Assembly (NCBI GenBank): GCA_041751095.1
Contig: JBGSYC010000136.1
Location: forward strand, 61,150 to 125,149
Source: JADCRZ01 sp041751095
Lineage (GTDB): Bacteria; Bacteroidota; Bacteroidia; Chitinophagales; Chitinophagaceae
Direction of reading: 5' to 3'
Length of the DNA: 64,000 nt
The first letter of the stretch is position 1. Every line of letters starts with the position of its first letter. This document shows, piece after piece, positions 46,200 to 54,138 of this stretch. A program made the translations under genes and the position numbers. The notes beneath the pieces are model-generated. The model was not told where the DNA came from. It did not search any database and saw only the letters and a program-made list of their open reading frames with translations.

Positions 46200-47249
46200 A
46201 TGAACCTTTTTCAGAAAATCCTTCACCGGCCATTTTTTATCAAACTGACAAGCTGGGAATACTGGTCCTTTAACGTCATTTATTCACCCATCTATATCAT
46301 CTGGTTCGGACTCTGTTTAAGGGCAAGGTCTTTTTTCTTTTTTTCAGCGTCAAACCCCTCCATATTAAACGGGGGATTTTTAATGGAATCAAAAAAAGCG
46401 ATATATGATATCATGCCCGCGGAATTATATCCGAAAACGATTTTTTGTAAAGCTGGTTCACATCATACGCAGATCATGCAACAATTAGAACGCAGGCAGT
46501 TTAAATACCCACTTATTGCTAAACCTGATATCGGCGGCAGGGGAAGAGGCGTAAAAAAGATCATCACCCGGGAAGAGCTGCTGGACTACGCAACTGCTTC
46601 GAAGATGGATTTCCTCGTACAGGAATTTGTGCCTTTTGCCAATGAAGTAGGAATTTTTTATTGCCGGTATCCTGATCATGATAAAGGTTTTATTACCGGT
46701 ATTGTACGTAAAGAATTTTTAACCGTGAAGGGTGACGGAAAAGCCACAATCCGTGACTTGTGCATGAAAGAAAAACGGTTCATCCTGCAATTACCCGAAT
46801 TGGAACTTATGTATGGTAAAGGGTTAGATGAAGTACTGTCCGATGGAAAGTTAAAAGTGCTGGTGCCCTATGGCAACCACGTACGAGGGGCCAAATTCCT
46901 GGACGATTCACATCTCATAGACGCTACGCTGGTTTCCGTCGTACATGACATATGCAGCAGGGTTGACGATTTTTATTACGGCAGGTTAGACGTTAAATTC
47001 AATACATGGAAGGAATTAAAACAGGGAAAGAACTTTTCCATAATTGAATTAAATGGCGCCGGCTCTGAACCTACTCATATGTATGACCCCCGCCATACCC
47101 TGCTTTTTGCATGGAAGGAAATCATCCGGCACTGGATTATATTGTGGCGGATCAGCATCATAAACCATCGCAGGGGCATACCTTACCTTTCCTTCAAAAA
47201 AGGAATAGATATGCTGGTGGAAAATAAGCGATTTGAAAAAAATTATTGA
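46200..47249 (+). CDS. ATP-grasp domain protein (D-Ala-D-Ala-ligase-like)
   Basis: A 349-residue protein from the ATG at 46200 (a TTG lies one codon earlier). The first about 60 residues are hydrophobic and aromatic, possibly membrane associated. The ATP-grasp fold follows: FKYPLIAKPDIGGRGRGVKKI (nucleotide-binding Lys and glycine loop), MDFLVQEFVPFANEVGIFYCR, GRLDVKF and FSIIELNGAGSEPTHMYDP with metal-binding Glu/Asn. ATP-grasp enzymes join a carboxylate to an amine or other nucleophile via an acyl phosphate. The substrate is unknown. A LysE-type exporter gene follows after 6 bases, so it might make or use a small amino-acid product that is exported (inference). Confidence 0.78.
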   Translation: MNLFQKILHRPFFIKLTSWEYWSFNVIYSPIYIIWFGLCLRARSFFFFSASNPSILNGGFLMESKKAIYDIMPAELYPKTIFCKAGSHHTQIMQQLERRQFKYPLIAKPDIGGRGRGVKKIITREELLDYATASKMDFLVQEFVPFANEVGIFYCRYPDHDKGFITGIVRKEFLTVKGDGKATIRDLCMKEKRFILQLPELELMYGKGLDEVLSDGKLKVLVPYGNHVRGAKFLDDSHLIDATLVSVVHDICSRVDDFYYGRLDVKFNTWKELKQGKNFSIIELNGAGSEPTHMYDPRHTLLFAWKEIIRHWIILWRISIINHRRGIPYLSFKKGIDMLVENKRFEKNY

Positions 47250-47255
47250 AGCAGC

Positions 47256-47927
47256 ATGTTTGAGTTGTTACGCATCTTTTCAACCGGCCTCCTGATCAGC
47301 ATGCTTGGCGCTTTACCACTGGGAACGCTGAATATTACGGCAATGCAAATCTCGGTTCAGGAAAACAGCAGAAACGCTATTCATTACGCAATAGGTGTAG
47401 CGCTGATTGAAATAACTTACGTGAGGTTAAGTTTAAAAGGAATGAACTGGGTGATGAGGAACCAAACTATTTTCCATGTTCTTGAATGGGCTACCGTTTT
47501 TTTGTTTATTATACTGGCGGTGAGCAGTTTTATTACCGCTGGAAAAAGCCGTGATCAAAAAACCATACTGCTGAACAATAAATTGAACCGCTTTTTTCTC
47601 GGATTATCGATGAGCGCCCTGAACCCAGTTCAAATACCTTTCTGGTTTATCTGGAGCACTTATTTATTAAGCAATTCATTTCTCAAGCCAACTGAATTGC
47701 ACTTCAATGTATTTACGGCAGGCATAGGTGTGGGTACTACAATCGCTCTTTGCATATTTATCTATGCAGGGAAATGGCTGGCGGTTAAATTAAACGCCAG
47801 TCACAGGGTGATCAATATTGTCGTAGGCGTAATATTTGTTATCTCCTCAATCCTACAATTATACCGCGTGATCCACAAACCTATATATGAACAACTAAAG
47901 GGCGGTACCATATTGGGAAACAAGTGA
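47256..47927 (+). CDS. LysE-family transporter
   Basis: This 223-residue protein has about six transmembrane helices and the LysE/RhtB N-terminus (GLLISMLGALPLGTLNITAMQISVQENSRNAIHYAIGVALIE). The mid-motif SALNPVQIPFWFIWSTYLL corresponds to the family's NP-x-PFW segment. Family members export amino acids and similar small molecules from the cytoplasm. The 6-base spacing to the ATP-grasp gene indicates one transcript. Confidence 0.85.
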   Translation: MFELLRIFSTGLLISMLGALPLGTLNITAMQISVQENSRNAIHYAIGVALIEITYVRLSLKGMNWVMRNQTIFHVLEWATVFLFIILAVSSFITAGKSRDQKTILLNNKLNRFFLGLSMSALNPVQIPFWFIWSTYLLSNSFLKPTELHFNVFTAGIGVGTTIALCIFIYAGKWLAVKLNASHRVINIVVGVIFVISSILQLYRVIHKPIYEQLKGGTILGNK

Positions 47928-47943
47928 TCGTTCCTGGAGCCTT

Positions 47944-50556
47944 TTAATTTGGAATATCTACGTCCATCCCCTCTCTCATGTTTTTGCGTTTGAACAGGGA
48001 GGCATCTATTTTACCGAAACGGTAGTTAAAATTAAGACGCATCAGTTGCGGATCTCTCCTTCTTTCGTAGTTCTGTGTGAATAGTGCCGATTCAGAGTAA
48101 TAGCTGTATCTCTTTGTCCTGAACAGATCATTCATACTTAAGGTGATCGAAGCAGCTTTGTTTTTCAAAAAATCCTTTCTGATGGCCATCTCAAAGCCGT
48201 AATTCGGATTGATATAGCCCTGTGCGGTAGGCTGTGCGCCACCTCCAAAAAAACTGCCTCCACCACTGCCGCGTCCGCCGCCGCCACTGCTTTGGGGCAG
48301 AACCGATTTGCTTTGATAATCGCCAGAAAGCTGGATACTAAAGTTAGCAGGCAGCTTAAAGCTATTGTTCCACTTAATAAAGTAGCTCACCCGCTGGCTT
48401 TGCAGGCTGTTATCGATATTACTTCCATTGATTTTTGAATTATAAACATTAAGGTTGGTTGTCATATCCCACCATTTGGCTATGGGGTTTCTCGAAGTGA
48501 GTTCAAGCCCATAGGCAACACTGTTTAATGCATTTCTGTATGTATTGAAATAAGCGCTGTCTGCTCTTGATTCGGAGACTTTATCCCAGTATGTATACCG
48601 GGTGATAAGGTCGGTACTATATTTGAAATATCCGGTAAACAATAAGCTATGACTTTTTTCAAAGGTTTTCTGGTAAGATAATTCAAATGAATTGGTGAAT
48701 TCAGGCCTAAGGGCAGGATTGCCGATACTGTAGTTCTGGGGATCAGATATGTCGGGAACAGGGATCAATTGAAAGAAATTGGGCCTGTTGATCCGCCTGG
48801 AATAATTGACCTGCAAATCCTCACTTGTACTTAGCTGCTTGGTAATAAATACACTTGGAAACAAGCTTATCGGGTATTTGGTGTTGAAGGTGGTATTGTT
48901 CCCTTTGAGTAGTGTTCCGGTATAATCTGAACTTTCAGCCCTTAGCCCGGCCTGGTAACTCCAGGTTTCAATTTTATGCGAATAAGATACGTAGCCCGCA
49001 TATACTCTGTCCGTAAATTCATAGTTGTTGCTCAAAAAGGTGTTTACATCATACTTTTGTGTTGCATTGTTGAAAAAATAATTGTCGTTAATACTTGTAT
49101 TATCCCGGATGGATACCCTTGCTCCGGTTTCTAATTTTGAATTCTCCGTAAGTGGATCGGTATAATCGACCTGGCCGGTAAAATATTTGGCGGTACCATT
49201 ACCAGTCGTTTGCCTTAATAGCGGCAGGCCTTTTGAGCTGTAATTGGGGTCGTACAAATTTGTAGTGAATACACCTGTATTTTCGTTGCTGCTGCTGTTA
49301 ACATTTACGTCAGCGGTTAGATTTTTACCTGATTTGGCAAATAAATGTTTGAAGCTGATGCTCGAACCGTAATTCCGGAAATTGAATTTGGTATCGGTTA
49401 GCTGGTTACCCCTGCTAAAAATGCTATTGCTGCGCAGGGAGTCAAAATAAAGGTTCTCTACATTCTTGAAATTGCCGTCGACAATAACACCTGAAAAGGT
49501 AAGCGTATTGCGGTTGTCCATCAGGTAATCGAAACCCGCTCTTCCAAAAGCGAAACTTCCATTGTTTGTGCCCTTGCTCGTTTGATCAATATCTACCGGC
49601 GTATTGCCGAGAAAATTGTGGCGAAAAATATCGCTGGTTGAAATGGATTTCCGCTGGCTGATGTTTGCACTTGCAAACATATTTATCTTTCCCTGCTTAA
49701 CATTTATATCACCGCCGCCATTAAACTTTCCCCGGGAGTCGACCCCAACCCGGATATTTCCGTTGTAGCCAGCTTTCCTGTTCTTTTTAAGCACAATATT
49801 CAGGATACCGGCATTTCCGCCTGAAGCATCAAACTTAGCGGATGGATTAGTGATCAGCTCAACACTTTCTATATCGTCTGCAGGAATCTGATTGAGTGCA
49901 AGGGTGGTTGGCCGCCCATCCACAAATATCTGGGGCGCTGCATTCCGGAGGGTAACATTTCCGTCAATGTCTACGTTCACACTCGGAATATTTTTCATGA
50001 TTTCCTGTGCCGTCTGACCAACGCTTACCAGGTTTTTATCTACATTAAAAATTTTTCTGTCGACACCCATTTGAAAAAGAGGCTTTGTTGCGCTTACAGT
50101 TACTCCTTCAAGTACCTGTGCATCTTCTTCCATTTTTATGTTACCAAGATCCTTATCAACCGCAGCCATCATTTGTTCCATCCCGCCGGCCCGGCCTGGC
50201 TTTAGATTAAATGCAACTTTTTGCTCAACTGGCTTATAACCGATAGCAGATATCTTTAAGAAAAAATTGCCCGCCACCGGCAGGTTTTCTAAAGTAAAGT
50301 CGCCGTTTGAACGGGTAAGCATTCCGGAAACAAGTATCTCTTTGGCGGTTTTGGTGGCTGTATCTACTTTGCTTTGGACGAGTTGTACAGAGGCAGCGGA
50401 GATCCCTTTTGAGTTCTTTTTATCCACCACCTTACCATAGAAATGGCCCATGTTCATATTCTGGGCTCCCGTCCTTCCCTGACCGGAGCCGGGAGATTGA
50501 GCAAATGCGGCATAAGTATAAAGACTAAGGAAGAGAAAACAATAGAGATTTTTCAT
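47944..50556 (-). CDS. TonB-receptor-like outer-membrane beta-barrel protein (OMP_b-brl_3 type)
   Basis: This 870-residue protein has a signal peptide (about 1-19) and a carboxypeptidase-like domain at about 38-125 (FYGKVVDKKNSKGISAASVQLV). A plug follows (VSVGQTAQEIMKNIPSVNVDIDGNVTLRNAAPQIFVDGRP, DDIESVELITNPSAKFDASGGNAGILNIVLKK), then a barrel of the PF14905 type. A Gly/Ser-rich stretch lies near residues 765-785 in a probable extracellular loop. The substrate is unknown, and these are common stand-alone proteins in Bacteroidota. Confidence 0.9.
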   Translation of the reverse strand: MKNLYCFLFLSLYTYAAFAQSPGSGQGRTGAQNMNMGHFYGKVVDKKNSKGISAASVQLVQSKVDTATKTAKEILVSGMLTRSNGDFTLENLPVAGNFFLKISAIGYKPVEQKVAFNLKPGRAGGMEQMMAAVDKDLGNIKMEEDAQVLEGVTVSATKPLFQMGVDRKIFNVDKNLVSVGQTAQEIMKNIPSVNVDIDGNVTLRNAAPQIFVDGRPTTLALNQIPADDIESVELITNPSAKFDASGGNAGILNIVLKKNRKAGYNGNIRVGVDSRGKFNGGGDINVKQGKINMFASANISQRKSISTSDIFRHNFLGNTPVDIDQTSKGTNNGSFAFGRAGFDYLMDNRNTLTFSGVIVDGNFKNVENLYFDSLRSNSIFSRGNQLTDTKFNFRNYGSSISFKHLFAKSGKNLTADVNVNSSSNENTGVFTTNLYDPNYSSKGLPLLRQTTGNGTAKYFTGQVDYTDPLTENSKLETGARVSIRDNTSINDNYFFNNATQKYDVNTFLSNNYEFTDRVYAGYVSYSHKIETWSYQAGLRAESSDYTGTLLKGNNTTFNTKYPISLFPSVFITKQLSTSEDLQVNYSRRINRPNFFQLIPVPDISDPQNYSIGNPALRPEFTNSFELSYQKTFEKSHSLLFTGYFKYSTDLITRYTYWDKVSESRADSAYFNTYRNALNSVAYGLELTSRNPIAKWWDMTTNLNVYNSKINGSNIDNSLQSQRVSYFIKWNNSFKLPANFSIQLSGDYQSKSVLPQSSGGGGRGSGGGSFFGGGAQPTAQGYINPNYGFEMAIRKDFLKNKAASITLSMNDLFRTKRYSYYSESALFTQNYERRRDPQLMRLNFNYRFGKIDASLFKRKNMREGMDVDIPN

Positions 50557-50865
50557 GATGATTTGATTGAATACACTTTGTACAACTGTCTCACCGTTAC
50601 GGTATATAAAAGGATGGGTTGTACTTAAATGAGTGGCGATAGTAGTAATTTGCAGTTTAGACGTTGATGCGGAGGCAAACCTGCTGTAAGGGTGAATAAA
50701 TATTTCTTAATAAAAATTTAAGGCGGGTTTATGCAACGAGTCTGCCACTCCGCTTTTTTGCACTGCATGAAAATACCGGGGCGGAAACCAATTGCATTAT
50801 CGTTTTAAATCGACAGCAATTGAATTTTGAATGAATTTTAAATTCCACTACTTTTACGCCTGAAT
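50557..50865. other. Intergenic region upstream of tRNA-His
   Basis: No protein gene. The right end carries the tRNA-His promoter described separately. TTGTAC occurs twice in direct orientation (about 50578 and 50624); I attach no function to it. Confidence 0.4.
50826..50856 (+). promoter_or_regulatory. Bacteroidota-type promoter of tRNA-His
   Basis: TTTG at 50826-50829 is followed after exactly 19 bases by TACTTTTA at 50849-50856, a 5-of-6 match to the fixed positions of TAnnTTTG. Spacing and position, 9 bases before the mature 5' end, fit the phylum's TTTG-N19-TAnnTTTG promoter. Confidence 0.6.
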
Positions 50866-50940
50866 GGTAGCTGTAGCTCAGCTGGTTAGAGCATCAGATT
50901 GTGGTTCTGAGGGTCGTGGGTTCGAGCCCCATCAGTTACC
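50866..50940 (+). tRNA. tRNA-His (GTG anticodon)
   Basis: The 75-base sequence folds as a standard cloverleaf. The acceptor stem is 50867-50873/50933-50939 (one G-U pair), and the D-stem GCTC/GAGC and the TCAGA/TCTGA anticodon stem are present, with anticodon GTG at 50901-50903 and T-loop TTCGAGC. An extra G at 50866 (position -1) pairs with discriminator C at 50940, the identity mark of tRNA-His. CCA is not encoded (CGT follows). Confidence 0.96.
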
Positions 50941-51159
50941 CGTATTCCTGCTTCAGGCATTCCGGATATCATAACAAAGGGCGCATAGGACAGACGATTC
51001 CATGCGCCTTTTTCTCTTAAGCTGTTCGAAATCATACATAATTCACACCTCAACTTTGCAGGAATGTCATCGTTTTTCAGCGCTGTTTTCTTTTTGAACC
51101 TTTGATCATAATCCATTGTTAATTGGTTTTTTTCTGCAACAAATCAGTCCATTTATCGT

Positions 51160-51167
51160 TATTTTTG
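51160..51167 (+). promoter_or_regulatory. Candidate -7 promoter element just before the S41 peptidase gene
   Basis: TATTTTTG matches TAnnTTTG and ends only 5 bases before the ATG at 51173, which would place the transcript start at about the start codon. No -33 box at normal spacing is evident. Confidence 0.3.
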
Positions 51168-51172
51168 ATTAA

Positions 51173-53317
51173 ATGTCTAAAGTCATCCAATATATGTTTA
51201 GCAAAAGAAGTTTACCCATTTTATTGTTGGTATTGGGATGTGGAGTTTTCATTGCATTCCGCACATTAGGTACTAAGGGCAATCCTCCCACGAAATATGA
51301 AAAGATCTTAAGGAACGTAGGTGAAATGCTTACGCAGATTCATTATAGCCCTAAAGACATTAATGATAAATTCTCTAAAGAGGTTTTCAATAAATATCTT
51401 GAACAGGTAGATCAGAATAAAAACCTGCTGTATCAGTCTGACGTCGATAACCTGAAAAAATTCGAGTTAAAAATCGATGACGAGATTTTAGGAAGTCCTG
51501 TGCAATTTGTACCAGCGGTTACAGAAGTGATAAAGATGCGAATGGCCGAGACTGAAAAAATATATAAAGAACTGCTGGCTCAGCCTTTCGATTTTTCTAA
51601 AGAAGAGACTGTTGTAGTTGATCCGAAAAAATTAAAGTTTCCGAAAACAGAAGCGGAAAGAAAGGAATCGTGGAGAAAGCGTTTAAAATACATGGTTTTG
51701 GACAGGTATGTCGACCTCCTCGAAACACAGGAGAAAAACACAGGCAAGAAGGATTATGTTGTGAAAAGTAAGGAAGAACTGGAAAAAGAAGCGCGCTCAA
51801 AGGTTGTTCGTATCATGGAAAGAAGCTTCGACCGGATGAAATACAAAGTCAGGGAAGATGAGCGTTTTAATGAGTTTGTAAATATTATCGCAAATTCGAT
51901 GGACCCTCATACGACATTCTTCCCTCCTGTTGATAAAAAATATTGGGACGAACAGCTGAGCCATCGCTTTTATGGCATAGGTGCTTCTCTGCGTGAAGAT
52001 GAAGGAGCTATAAAAATAGGAAATCTTGTCACTGGCAGCCCTGCATTTAAATCGGGCGAGATACAGGTAGGCGACGCTATCATTAAAGTAGCCCAGGCTA
52101 GTGAAGAACCTGTAGATCTGACCGGCTATTCGTTGGGAGACGCCGTAAACCTGATCCGTGGTAAAAAAGGAACTGCGGTAAAGCTTACGTTAAAAAAAGC
52201 CGACGGTGTGGTAAAAGTGGTAACCCTGGTGCGGGATGAGATTGTACTTGATGAAACGTTTGCCCACAGTGTAATCATCAATCATGATAAGGCAAAAATC
52301 GGGTATATTCTGTTGCCGGAATTCTATGCTGATTTTGAAAATCCGAAAGGAGCACGTTCTTACCAGGATGTCAAAAAAGAAGTAATTAAATTAAAAGCAG
52401 AGAATGTTGACGGAATAATCATTGACCTCCGTAATAATGGCGGTGGAGCCCTTGAAGATGTGGTGAGGATGGCTGGTTTATTTATCGATGAAGGACCGAT
52501 AGTTCAGCTTAAAGACCGTGAAGGAAAGCCAAGTGTGATGAAGGATCCGGACAGATCTTTATTGTATGACGGGCCCCTTGCTGTAATGGTGAATGAATTC
52601 AGTGCTTCAGCTTCTGAAATATTTGCGGCGGCCATCCAGGATTATAAACGAGGTGTGGTAATAGGAAGCACGTCAACTTATGGCAAAGGCACTGTACAGC
52701 GTGTAATAGGTCTCGACAAAGATCTTGGTTTTATGTCTGCCAACAGTGAACTGGGATCAATAAAATTGACCTTATCTAAATATTACCGCATCAATGGAGG
52801 TTCTGTGCAGTTGAAGGGAGTTGCCTCTGATATCGTTATACCCGATCTGTATGAGCATTTGAAACTCCGTGAAAAAGACGATCCTGATGCCCTGGCTTGG
52901 GATGAAATAAAGAAGGCCGATTACAACTTATGGAAATCGGATTACGATGTAAAATCACTCCAGGCGGCCAGCGCGGCAAGGGTAGGTAATAGCTCTGCTT
53001 TTAAACTCATCAAAACCAATACGGAGTGGCTTGCTAAACAGAACGACAAGGTGTATTCGTTAAAGCTTGACAATTTCCGCAACGAAAAGAAAACGGTTAG
53101 CGCGACCTACAAACAACTTGAAGCTGCCAATAAGCTACCAAAAGAACTAAATGTAACAACGCTCTCAGGTGAAGAAAATAAGTACGCCGCAGATAAGGAC
53201 AAGGATTCACATTTCAAGGATTGGTTGAAAGTTGTCCGTAACGATCCTTATATCGAAGAGTCGGTAAATGTGGTAAATGATATGGTAGCAAAAAAAGCAT
53301 TAACGGTTAATAAATAA
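51173..53317 (+). CDS. Carboxy-terminal processing peptidase (S41 family, Prc/tail-specific protease)
   Basis: This 714-residue protein has an N-terminal membrane or signal segment (about 12-30) and a helical N-domain with KEVFNKYLEQVDQNKNLLYQSDVDNLKKFE. A PDZ domain lies at about 255-345 (GIGASLREDEGAIKIGNLVTGSPAFKSGEIQVGD). The S41 core has DGIIIDLRNNGGGALED, catalytic Ser479 in SASASE, Asp490 and Lys505 in TYGKGT. A C-terminal domain of unknown role (about 580-714) follows. It is close to E. coli Prc (682 residues), which trims and degrades periplasmic proteins. Confidence 0.95.
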   Translation: MSKVIQYMFSKRSLPILLLVLGCGVFIAFRTLGTKGNPPTKYEKILRNVGEMLTQIHYSPKDINDKFSKEVFNKYLEQVDQNKNLLYQSDVDNLKKFELKIDDEILGSPVQFVPAVTEVIKMRMAETEKIYKELLAQPFDFSKEETVVVDPKKLKFPKTEAERKESWRKRLKYMVLDRYVDLLETQEKNTGKKDYVVKSKEELEKEARSKVVRIMERSFDRMKYKVREDERFNEFVNIIANSMDPHTTFFPPVDKKYWDEQLSHRFYGIGASLREDEGAIKIGNLVTGSPAFKSGEIQVGDAIIKVAQASEEPVDLTGYSLGDAVNLIRGKKGTAVKLTLKKADGVVKVVTLVRDEIVLDETFAHSVIINHDKAKIGYILLPEFYADFENPKGARSYQDVKKEVIKLKAENVDGIIIDLRNNGGGALEDVVRMAGLFIDEGPIVQLKDREGKPSVMKDPDRSLLYDGPLAVMVNEFSASASEIFAAAIQDYKRGVVIGSTSTYGKGTVQRVIGLDKDLGFMSANSELGSIKLTLSKYYRINGGSVQLKGVASDIVIPDLYEHLKLREKDDPDALAWDEIKKADYNLWKSDYDVKSLQAASAARVGNSSAFKLIKTNTEWLAKQNDKVYSLKLDNFRNEKKTVSATYKQLEAANKLPKELNVTTLSGEENKYAADKDKDSHFKDWLKVVRNDPYIEESVNVVNDMVAKKALTVNK

Positions 53318-53334
53318 ATGAATAGACGTTTGAC

Positions 53335-53363
53335 AAAACCGGGCTCTAAGCCCGGTTTTTTTA
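53335..53363 (+). terminator. Rho-independent terminator after the S41 peptidase
   Basis: AACCGGGC and GCCCGGTT form a GC-rich stem around a TCTAA-type loop, followed by seven T. It begins about 18 bases after the stop. Confidence 0.88.
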
Positions 53364-53369
53364 TTTGTA

Positions 53370-53420
53370 GGCTCGCACATGCGAGGGATTGCTGTTGATC
53401 GCAACTTGCGGTCGAAACTC
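53370..53420. repeat. Two adjacent short palindromes (REP-like)
   Basis: CTCGCACATGCGAG and GATCGCAACTTGCGGTC, a few bases apart, can each form a hairpin. They lie between the terminator and a decayed locus and look like a short dispersed palindromic element. Copies elsewhere cannot be seen in this window. Confidence 0.45.
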
Positions 53421-53477
53421 CTCGCTCCTCCCGCTATTTACGGCCCTTAGAAATGCTCTTAGCCAGGGTATTGCATT

Positions 53478-53643
53478 TCAATTACCAATGCGAATGTTAT
53501 ATTCTGTGTTTGATTTGGCCCCGATCTGCAGAAAACATGCGACATTTGGCGCTTTCATGATGAAATAGTGATTAAGCTGATCATCATCGACGATGTACAG
53601 CGCGTGGCAGCAATGATTACCTCGTATTGGACCAAACATTAAA
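53478..53643 (-). pseudogene. Possible remnant of a protein gene (C-terminal fragment)
   Basis: On the minus strand the frame ending at 53478 reads VDDDQLNHYFIMKAPN followed by LQIGAKSNTEYNIRIGN, which has a protein-like composition. Upstream of about 53643 it runs antisense to the DUF72 remnant and loses this character. I do not recognise the family. It may be the decayed 3' end of a gene, or chance. Confidence 0.3.
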
Positions 53644-53651
53644 TGCACATT

Positions 53652-54136
53652 ATGGTTAACTGGTGGATCGGCTGTTCGCGGTTTCACTATAAGCGCTGGA
53701 AAGAGATTTTTTACCCCCCACAAGCTGCCTCAGGCCAGGCGGTTCGAATTTTATTGCCAGTACTTTAATACCGTTGAACTGAATGTAACATTTTACAGGT
53801 TCCCTCAACTTACATTTTTTGGAATCCCGGCATGAGAGAAGTCCTGATCATTTTAAATTTGCCGTGAAAGCGCCAGGAGCTATCACGCACTATAAAAAAT
53901 TTTCAGAGACTGAAAGGCTGATGCCGGACTTTTATGCAGTAATCAGGGAAGGTCTGCAGAAAAAATTAGGCTGTGTGCTTTTCCAATTGCCACCCAGGCT
54001 TTCGTTTACCGGAGAACGTAAAGTGCAAAATGCCGGAGTTACCCGGCATTCTTTTATTTACTTCAATAATGATATCGGCGGATCTGCCATAGAAAATGCA
54101 ACGGAAATACAATCGTATGGTAAGGCCACATCATGA
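53652..54136 (+). pseudogene. Decayed DUF72 (YecE-like) gene
   Basis: Three frames carry consecutive parts of a DUF72 protein. The first, from the ATG at 53652, reads WIGCSRFHYKRWKEIFYP. The second, from about 53720, reads FEFYCQYFNTVELNVTFYRFP. The third, from about 53819, reads RSPDHFKFAVKAPGAITHYKKF, LGCVLFQLPPRLSF and then directly FIYFNNDIGGSAIENA. The frame changes fall in a C6 run (53714-53719) and a T6 run (53815-53820), each explained by one extra base. About 100 residues between the FQLPP and YFNND blocks are missing, so it is broken even if the two frameshifts are sequencing errors. Confidence 0.85.
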
Positions 54137-54138
54137 CC

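Noticed and set aside
50886..51116. Minus-strand open frame over tRNA-His whose translation ends in a DGARTHDPQNHNLML-like string.
   Set aside because: It is the antisense reading of the tRNA and is a well-known false gene call; the tRNA explains the sequence.
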